This document shows positions 55,341 to 64,000 of a stretch of 64,000 nucleotides of DNA, piece by piece. Position 1 is the stretch's first letter. Each line of letters starts with the position of its first letter. Made by a program: the position numbers and the translations under genes. The notes under the pieces are model-generated. The model ran no database searches. It saw only the letters and a list, made by a program, of their open reading frames with translations, and was not told where the DNA came from. Source of the stretch: Lineus longissimus (Eukaryota > Nemertea > Pilidiophora > Heteronemertea > Lineidae); NCBI RefSeq assembly GCF_910592395.1, contig NC_088318.1:18042349-18106348 (forward strand), read 5' to 3'.

Positions 55341-57796
55341 TGTTTTCTGCTCGTGTTACTCTACTATAAGTAGAAACTGATCATCAGAGCAGTTTGTACT
55401 TCAAAATCCATCCAGGGCACTCACCTGCTCACAGCTGCATTCTCTAAAGGTGCTTTTTTCAGTCACCTTCATCTAGCTATTTTGTTTTGGGTATTTTGAG
55501 AAGGCTTGCCTAGACTGTACACAATTTCAGAAAGCTGTGCTTGGCACAAGTTTCAACTGCTGGTGGCCTGTTAGTTTTCACCTGGGCAAGTTGTTTCGGC
55601 TCTTTCTATCTAGTATTTAGTAGTTTTACTGGCATTTTTCTAACTTCGTTTATGAAGATTTAGAAATAAATACTTCACCAGGCAACTAGGACTGCATGGA
55701 GTCTATTTATTACTAATGTGGATGAAGATGGTTACAAACAAATAACCTGCAGTATAGCATATTTGTTCATCTTTATTTGTGCGGTACATTCACAAGATTC
55801 ACACACTACTCTCTGTCCCAGAATGAGTGCATTGCCTCTTTAGCACCGCACTGCCTCAAAAATCTTTAAAATTGCTATTAAATCGAAACTTTTTCATTGT
55901 TCTGTAAACATTGAACAACTCATTTTAGTGCGCTTCCATTTCCCAATCAATAATTTCACGAGGCGGCACACAAAGCCTTCATAATGAATTTCCAACACTG
56001 TTGACTCAGCTGAGTAGTCCCGGGAGGATTTCCAGCTTAAATTGTCTCTTGTCAAAATGATGGATCAGTTTGTGAAATTAAACTGAAGGGAAACCACCCG
56101 TTCCTCACTGTGTTGGCTGATATGGCTTCTAAAACCTCATGATTGTGTTTTAAAATCTTGCAGTATAGAAAATCGTTTGAAGAGCTAATGGAGCATATTG
56201 GTCTCTATCGTATCTCTGGCGGTCATTTCATGATTTGATATGGAGCCAGCAATGAAGTTGACCTTCTTGCTGGCCCGTGCTGGATTGACTAAAAGTGTCT
56301 TCATTCTAACCAGTGTCTATAGTTCAGGCCCTGGGTTATCGGTACTGGGCACTGAAATAGTGCTAAGCCATCACCCACACACAGGAATATCTCCACTGCA
56401 AATACAGCTGAGCACTATTTCTCTGTTGGCGCCTCGTTTTACTTACACTACGGGCCAAAGCTTACCTACTATCCTATTTTTCAAGTTCAGCTTCTTCAGA
56501 CATGTCAGTAGTAGGTAATGTAAATAATTTGTTAGTTTTCTGTCATACTACTCCCTAACTAATAGCCACTGGTAATGATAGCAGCCCAGGGTGCTATATA
56601 GAATTACCAGGCTACAAGGCCAAGTAGATATTAGGCTACTTGGGCGAAAAGTAAGTCGAAATAAGATAAAAAGATTATAAGCAAGATCTCCAGCCATTGT
56701 GAAAATATCTCAATAATTGCGAGTCACATCATGATTTAGTTTGTCATTAAATTCCTGCTGAAAATTATATCTTGTCTTGTGGTTGTTTATTTCACCTCGA
56801 GGCCCTTTAAGATCGTCTTATTTCTTCTTTATTGCTCGGAGAAGTTTTAGCTGCTGATGAAAGAGTCCCGTTGGCATCACTAAGAAGATGGGAGTGATTT
56901 TTAAGTAGCGAAGAGGACCAATATTGCAAAATAAACAGTCTGTGCTAAGTCCTACTGGAACGATCATAAACTTTTTGATGGATAATTTATTTTGAAGTAA
57001 AAGGTTTTTGCTTGTATCTAGAGACCATGGATGATAAATTGATCTCAGATGTGTATATCCATTTCCTAGGAAGCTTACTTCTAACTAACAAAATATTCAA
57101 CTCTTGAGCATGTATGAGAGTGTGACCCATATTTCACTGGATCGGGTAGTAAGTCGGCAGGCCAAATGAAAATGACTCAATATAAAACTATGTAATTTTT
57201 GCTCCACTTTCAGATTAAGACATGTTCACCTCATTAGCACTATGTCTAAGCATTCTCCTAGTCACCATGGCAAAGATATCACTCAAATACATTTCAAAGC
57301 AACCTTTGTGATGTTGTCCCAAAGGAAAGTGTTGACTCATTCTAATCTAAGATCTTGGAAGAGGCACAATATCACACTGTATATTGCCATTAGACAGGCA
57401 GTCCTTGCGTGATGCTTCCTCTTCAATTTTCATCACACTTCACTTGTAATTTATCATGAGACACTTCCTTTTCAATATACAGTGATGCACATATGCCTCA
57501 ATTAATATGGAATGTGAACACTGTCGCCGATGACTGTATGCAAGAAGCAGTCACTTGAAATGGCCAACCAGGACCAACTTTGCCATTACCAGTATCAAGG
57601 TTAAAGTATTCCTCCCAAAAGGTTGGAGCAATCTCTGAAGATTCTAATTCAAGTTTCAACAAGTCAATGAATACTGATGGGGTGAATTGGCTTCCTCGGC
57701 TCAGGAGATTCAGGAAGATGATCAATCATGGCACATGTATGGCACCATTAGAGAGGGCTCTTGGGCTCTCAAAAAAATGGTCATTAGTATACATTC

Positions 57797-57975
57797 CGGT
57801 TGTGGAATGCCCTACCGGAGCACATCAGGGGGGCGGACGCGCTGCTTGCTTTTAAACGACTCCTAAAATCCTGGCTGTTCGAGGAAGCATTTCTTGGTGG
57901 GGAGGTAGCGCCTTGAGCAGGTTTACCTGGAGTTTGGCGCTCTATAAGACATTGTTGATTGTTGATTGATTCTGG
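57797..57975 (+). pseudogene. C-terminal tail of an L2/CR1-type non-LTR retrotransposon
   Basis: A 39-codon frame ending at TGA 57914-57916 reads RLWNALPEHIRGADALLAFK followed by RLLKSWLFEEAF, the typical end of L2/CR1-group reverse transcriptase ORFs (LWN.LP..I and FK..LK..LF). It is followed by cgccttgagc, tggcgctctataagacattg and a (ttgattg)n run, the usual 3' end of these elements. The body upstream is missing or degraded: a 5'-truncated dead copy. Confidence 0.85.
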
Positions 57976-60369
57976 CAGTACTGTTGATTTTGTGATCTTT
58001 TCTAAGTTCAAGATGGTCCTTCCCCAGCACTTGGTTAAGCAATGTCCTGAATTCGAGCCTTCAGGTCAAAGTCTGGTGAGCTTTTGCCGAAGCCACTGAT
58101 GACTGATCAGGCCACAGCATCCCAGATCCTGTTGCATTTCAAGCGACAAGGAATATTGATACCCCTGGATCTGCTGGTCCTTCTTATCTAGGCCTGGTAC
58201 ACACTCCTGGATCCTAGGAAGAAATGTATGTTGTAGGGTTAGGTGTAAATGCTCAAGGACACACCAATGAAGCAGCTGTGATCCTTCCAAGAGTTAAACC
58301 GTGTCCTGATTATGTTCAACAAACTAGGTCGACTGCTCCTAAGAAGTTCTAATTCCAAATGAGTCTCATTAGCGGAATACGAAAGAGAGAACAATGCGAC
58401 TATCCAACAAGACTATTTTCACAAAGCAGACTATGTATCGATTGCAGTTTGTCTAACTTTGTTTGTTTCTGTTGTTACAATGTCACTTTTGTTCTTAAAG
58501 ACGTAGAAACATCTGGTCCTTTCCAATAGATGGTGTCGGTTGATGTATGTTCAGTTGGTACTCAAACATACATGAAGCTTGCATAACAACGTGAACTATA
58601 CGCTGAAGTACTTTGGGCAAATATCCAACTCCTCTGAGCGGGATTTTCTGGTATTTGCTGTAGCATTGGAGACGTGATACCACTGTGTAATTTTCAGAAT
58701 GTAGCGTAGGTAAAGTCAGGCTCTGTTGATTTTGACGTCACAGCCAGCAAAATATTGGCTGACCCCTCCAATACTGGAGGCGCTGATCAGGATAGAGGTG
58801 ATTTATCAGATTCGGCATTCTTGTAAACCATCACCTCATTCTGTCTCACCCCTCCCCTCCCCGAAACTAATGACTTTTTGCCGTACAATGCCACAGACAG
58901 GTTAATTGAAGTTTGTGAGCACTTCCATCCATAGCCATGGTGATGGCAGTGTCAATCAGTACACCCAATAAATGGGATGTCTAAATGGTGTTAGTTGTTA
59001 AATTATTCAGACTTATTGTCATATTAAAATCCTGTTGAAGTGGGTGAAATGACCCAATAACGCTCATTCAGATGTGATCAACATGAAATTTGATATCAAA
59101 TGAAAAAGCTAGGACATGCTTTAACTGCCCTTGAAAATATGTTAGTTTTCAGATTTTGGGACAGTTTTGCAGAACTTGTGTTATCTGAGAAAATAGTTTC
59201 ATTAGCTTGTTGCGCGTGACGAGCTGTTTTAGACTAAAATATTTGGACTTGTGTCAAGCTACTTATCAAAAATGATACTTTCAAAGTTAAATGTTTGTTT
59301 TAAGAACGGATGAAGAGATCCTAAACCGTTCTTGACAGCTTAAGAGAAGCAAAGTGCTATGTAGTATGTTGGCTTCTGAAGTCTGACAAAACATGAGCCA
59401 TCTGAAGAGTTTTCATTACTGACACTGTAAAAGCTATTATCATGGAAAAGCCACAAAAACTGTCAAAATGGTAAGTATATGTATCATGATTGCCTATAAA
59501 AGTGCACTCTATAGCCGTAACATTGGTTTAGATGACACTTTGCGTTCAGATAGAAGTTCAGCTGTACTTTGTGTTTGTCCGCCTGGTTGGACAAAATGTT
59601 GGGCTGAAATTTGAATCGGCGCTGGTCAGTACTCTGTAAGGAGGGCGAAAGTCTGCAAGATCTATACCAGCTTTTTCAACTTTAAAACCTTTTATTCCCG
59701 TAGCATAGCTTATCTGCCGAGAGCTTGGACGATGACTCTAAACTAAACAAACGACTTTCCTAGAAGTTGCTGTCAACACACAAATATCCCCTCCCCTTTG
59801 ACGGGGATTAGTTCATTTCCACCACCACTATGTTTCACCTTATCTCTGGTGCAAAAATAAGATTCTTGCTCCATCAAAAACTGTGTAATCATAATAAATT
59901 GTGAGTCGCATTGAGCAGTGCTGACTTGTTTGCAAAATGTCCATGGCTATTTCCGTTTCTAGCAATATTTCTTCGCCTGCTCTACTCCCTAGGAAAGATT
60001 GATATGCAATAATTTGCTGTGTCAGCATTGCATCGTTAAAATTCTGATTCCGCTGTTGAATCTCGAAGATGAATTGATCATTTGCGATGCATTAACAGCT
60101 TCACCTAGGTCAGCAAATCCATTTCGCAATATTTCTTTTTGATTCATATCGATATCAAAACTGACGACTTCATCGTTCATACAAGGATTGCCAAAGCCAG
60201 ATTAGGAGTTTTCGCCTTTGATTGGATGGATTTATCATTTCCAAAGCATTGGCTGTGTCTTTTGCGTTGTTAAAATGCTCTAGATATCGAACGATGGCTT
60301 GCGGCCATTTATATTCGTGGTTTCGTGAAATTGCTACTGAGGCATACATTTGATTAGCGTACCCAAGAG

Positions 60370-60840
60370 CCAGGTGACTGATGACATGGGCCACCCAAAC
60401 CAAGCCCCATATCTCCCAGAGCAGACTTTCCAATGACAAAGATGAAACCGCTGAATTTCTCATCAGTGAGTATCCTAACCTAAAGCCTGTTGACTGATGA
60501 CATGAGCCACCCAAACCAAGTCCCTTATCTCCCAGAGCAGACTTTCCAATGACAAAGATGAAACAGCTGAATTTCTCATCAGTGAGTATCCTAACCTAAA
60601 GCCTGTTGACTGATGACATGCGCCAAGCCAACCCCTTATCGCATACCAAACTGCTAAATTTCCCGTCAGTATCCGAAGCTGTTGACTGCATGACTTGCGC
60701 CACCCCAAGCCCCAACTATCACCCACAGCGGACACCAAATGATAGATACCAATGTCACAATTTCCAGTGAGCATCGCACTCGATAGCCAGTCTACTGATG
60801 ACACCTTGCCACCTCAAGCCGACGTTCTCATCGTTAATTG
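60370..60840. repeat. 116-bp tandem repeat, four or five units
   Basis: tgactgatgacatg starts at 60375, 60491 and 60607, exactly 116 bp apart. The first two units are nearly identical over their whole length (gccacccaaaccaag, agcagactttccaatgac, aatttctcatcagtgagtat). Units at about 60667 and 60785 are shorter and degenerate. Confidence 0.9.
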
Positions 60841-62869
60841 ATAGTGAAGAACTGCATTGAATTCCCTTTCAGCGGCATGATCCCAGACCTAATCGATCAA
60901 CTGACATCAACTCGATTAACAATGTAATCAAGCCAACTATCACTATCAGGGTAAACCATTGACTCCTGTAACCATTAAACATGATTGATTTGCCTGAATA
61001 AATTGATTTTACTCCTTCGGGATAAATTTATCGCAGATGGGCAGAGAGGGGTGAAAATGACAGAACCTGAAATGGAATGTTGCATTTGTCATTTGTCGAT
61101 TACAGTTTATGTGACTGCAGAAGTATGGTCGGAACCCCTTAATTGTCAAAGGTGCTTAACAATTGAATAGGCTGTTAGGAGAACCACAATAGACTCGCTG
61201 GAACCTTTTCTTCAACTTGTCCAAAATATCTCAGACGGGTCAAAGGTGCAGGTACTCTGTTGATTGGCTCTCCTTCTGTGTCCCACAGGGTGGCAGTGAG
61301 GAGAAATGGTTTTGGCACCTGTTAGGATGTGCCTTATTGCGCTGTTAAATACTGCTTGAGGTATTCTTGAGTTGTGACAGGTCCTCTGTTGATGCTCAGA
61401 GCTCGTCCCCTTTTGGTCCTGTACCTGCCTTGGTCATCACTCATGTGACAGACAATGGTTGGAGAGGAGACATACTGCCAACGCTCGATGGCCAACGTTG
61501 AGAGATGTTTCAAGTGTAGCTTCTGGAAAACATGGTTGATCGGTTAAAACCATTCCTATTAAGGATGTAATCACCCACCTAATGAGGTAAACCATCGACT
61601 TTTAACTGCTCAGGTGATTGATGAGTTGGAAGGAAATTGCTTGGAAGCAAAATAACTCTCTTTCGTTTGTTTTAATTGGACATTGTTAAAATACCACACT
61701 GAGAGCTACCATTTTCTGTGTTTAACCCACCGGCACAGGAGGATCTGAATGCCACCTCTTCTGACAATGCTCGTAATATAAGAAGAATTTATTCAACTGC
61801 CACACATGCCTAGTTCTTCTACAAACTTGACAAACTGATTCATCTGAAAAGACTTCAGCAGGTTGCAGAGAGTTAATCCTATTTTTCGATATCCCATGCA
61901 GTTTAAGTCCTGTGTGTTTTGATATCTGCCAAAACGGTAAGAAGTAATACTTAGTATATATATCATCAAGCGAATTCTCTTCAGTATGACACACTTATCT
62001 CCTACCCAATTCATAACCAAAATTAGAGCTGGATTCTGGTCAGACGACTACCCAGACTGAAAAATGTAATTGAATTGAGACATAATCTACTGTCCTCTAA
62101 CTCCGGCTGTGCCATCACCATGGTATACAGCAAACACATGGTGTAATCATGAGCAGTATATTAGCTGACAAATACCGTGGTGTTTGCGAAGTTATGAGTA
62201 ATGGATGAAAAATGGGGTGATGGCACTAGCCATTTATAAAACTTGATAACAAAATTTGAGCGTTGACTGGGACATTTTAAAGCTCTTTTTATAGCAGTAT
62301 TGGGGATTTGTGATGTAATGTAGGAGATTCCAGTACGCTGTCAGAAAGTCAAATTGGGAGAGGAAAGTCTGGCAACAGAGCAATTCTTCTTAAGAAAGAT
62401 GGAAGGTAATACATGATGGTATGACCCAAAGTTTAATCAATCTTGGGACTTTTCACAACTTGTTGCAGCTGCCAAGAGATGAGTTTTCACAGTCAAGTGC
62501 AATTATCGGCTGGAGAGCTAATAAGGAAAATGTAATTATACCTTGTCTTGTAATTATTCTGAGCATGATTCATATTGTAACATCAAGGAGGAAGTGTTTT
62601 CCAATACTTTAAGCTAGCGGCCCGGAAAAGTGTCATAAATATCAACCCTCAAGTGCCCAAGTTATTTTAGAAAAGATAGCAAAAAGAGGCTGTCCTTTCT
62701 TGTGGTCAAATTTGTGTCTCTAAAGGCAGTGACTATTTAACCCAACAGGCAGTATGACGGTTTACACAGACAGCCAGTTGTTAGCTTATCTGAGTGATTC
62801 CAATCGTGCGTGAAAACTAGACAGCTGCCTCCGCTTCCAGCATATATAGTCAGTCCATCATTACAGTCT

Positions 62870-63250
62870 AGATCTGGATCTCAGCTGTTCATTTCCTTGG
62901 GTTAGTGCCGGGACGCACCATTGATAATTGGACAAAGATATTGGTGTGCTCCTCTGGGTCACTCTCAGGGCCAAGTGCAGTTGTCTGATCAGATCTTGTC
63001 TCACGCTGTCTGCCTGCGATGAAATCAATGCCCCTTCTGATTCATCGCCAGCTTTCTGTTTCAACTACAAGGTTCTGATCTCGATATAGGATGTTCATTT
63101 CCTTGAGCAGGATGGGCTGTTGATATTCAGACATAGATATATCTATTCGCTCCTCTGGGTCCACCTCAAGGCCGATTGTATCTGTCTGATCTATCCTTTG
63201 TCTTGGGCTGTCCACTTCATCAAGTCCGGGGTGGAAATGGTGTGGTCAAA
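62870..63250. repeat. Two degenerate ~205-bp direct repeats
   Basis: gttcatttccttg at 62887 recurs at 63092. The later tgctcctctgggtc and ctc.aggcc.a.tg..gttgtctgatc segments recur in the same order (cgctcctctgggtc, ctcaaggccgattg, ctgtctgatc). Confidence 0.65.
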
Positions 63251-64000
63251 TCCTTGAAGGGATGATTTGCCCCTTCGTGTTGGCTATAAAGAATGTATAT
63301 CTGTGTTGCAATTGAATATGTTTGGTCTTTGGGGTATCACTGATGTGGCGGAATTATGGCTGAAGTCATCCACCCTCAAGCATGGTTACGTTTCAAACAC
63401 TGTTTAGCCTGAATAAACCAAATCACGGAAAAGTCTGATTGTATTGCAATAACTAAACAACTTGGTAATACCGATCACAGTTTAGCCATATCTAAGAGAA
63501 ATCACGCTGATTGAGATGTGGTGATTTTTCATTGAAAAATGCTCCCATCATATTGCACTTCAAAGGCTTTTTGACTGTGAGCAAAGTTTGAAAAGGGGCT
63601 TTCAAAACAACAAATGTGTCTGCTTGATGTATGAGTTTATGATTGCCTGTATACCCCATGGTCATGAAAGTGGAAATGGACTATTTGGCGACGAGTATGC
63701 TCCTGGGGGAAGTCAGTTTGGCTGTTGTATCCACATACATTTCAATCAAAAACATCCTAATAGACAAAAGTATCCCTTGTCGGCCTAATGTACACCATCA
63801 AATAGACGAGGAATTACCATTCTTTTTCGAAGGTTGTCTGGCAAATGTATATATTCCACTCAGTGAGCTTGATATTGAATGAATTCATACTGGGAAAGCT
63901 GTCATATAGAGTATAAGCTGGTTGGTGAAATATGGGTTTTTCTATGATAAATTTGTTATCGAGCTAACACATCTAATACGGTGTATTATTTGATCTTGTT

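Larger units (their letters stand above)
52162..64000. other. Long non-coding stretch, probable first intron
   Basis: No supported exon is present on either strand. What it holds: degenerate tandem duplications at 53438-53615, 54955-55340, 60370-60840 and 62870-63250; an L2/CR1-type retrotransposon tail at 57797-57975; and scattered open frames of 60 to 117 codons without protein-like features. Confidence 0.5.

Noticed and set aside
61722..61994. Minus-strand 90-codon frame ending RWHSDPPVPVG with a C..C and H..C pattern
   Set aside because: It looks somewhat protein-like and might be a fragment of a mobile-element protein, but I can place no family, splice site or start, so it is not annotated.

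Overview
The window is nuclear DNA from an animal. Its genes are intron-rich (introns of roughly 70 to 1000 bp, all with GT..AG ends), and it carries polyadenylation signals, tRNA-derived SINEs, MITEs and an L2/CR1-type retrotransposon tail. The gene set (KIFC3 kinesin, FAS1-domain protein, transglutaminase, DIPK1/FAM69 pseudokinases, TRP-like channels) is metazoan. The 8-base palindrome TAGGCCTA occurs far more often than chance predicts. I associate that habit with marine invertebrate deuterostomes (echinoderm or hemichordate type), but the species assignment is an inference.

Layout. 1-1.9 kb: one arm of a repeat element made of a terminal segment, a 56-bp array, an AT-rich hinge, a core and a ~65-bp array. 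2-3.7 kb: a 105-bp hairpin MITE and a second copy of the core next to a C-rich repeat. 4.0-17.4 kb (+): a complete KIFC3-like C-terminal-motor kinesin with 17 firmly placed exons, a candidate 18-nt first exon and a likely internal alternative first exon. 18.4-25.2 kb (+): two tandem, single-exon, ankyrin-type TRP-like channels that share a Cys/His motif. 27.1-29.5 kb (-): a secreted two-FAS1-domain protein in 6 exons. 31.0-38.5 kb (-): a complete transglutaminase in 14 exons with an intact Cys-His-Asp triad. 39.1-40.2 kb: the mirror-image copy of the left repeat arm. 41.0-46.9 kb (+): two tandem DIPK1 (FAM69) genes, the second with an ~0.8-kb TA-flanked MITE in intron 1. 48.0-48.6 kb (-): a small multi-pass membrane protein with an ETS-type promoter. 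50.2-51.5 kb (-): weak candidate exons of an unrecognised gene. 52.1 kb (+): the signal-peptide first exon of a gene whose remaining exons I cannot find in the window. 52.2-64 kb: non-coding, with several degenerate tandem duplications and an L2/CR1 tail.

The genes do not form a pathway. FAS1 and transglutaminase are both extracellular-matrix or cross-linking type functions and lie side by side on the same strand. The TRP pair and the DIPK1 pair are local tandem duplications. The most unusual structure is the pair of nearly identical ~1-kb inverted repeat arms that bracket about 38 kb containing five intact genes. The simplest reading is two insertions of one foldback-type element in opposite orientation. 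A giant composite element, or an inversion substrate, cannot be excluded from this window alone.
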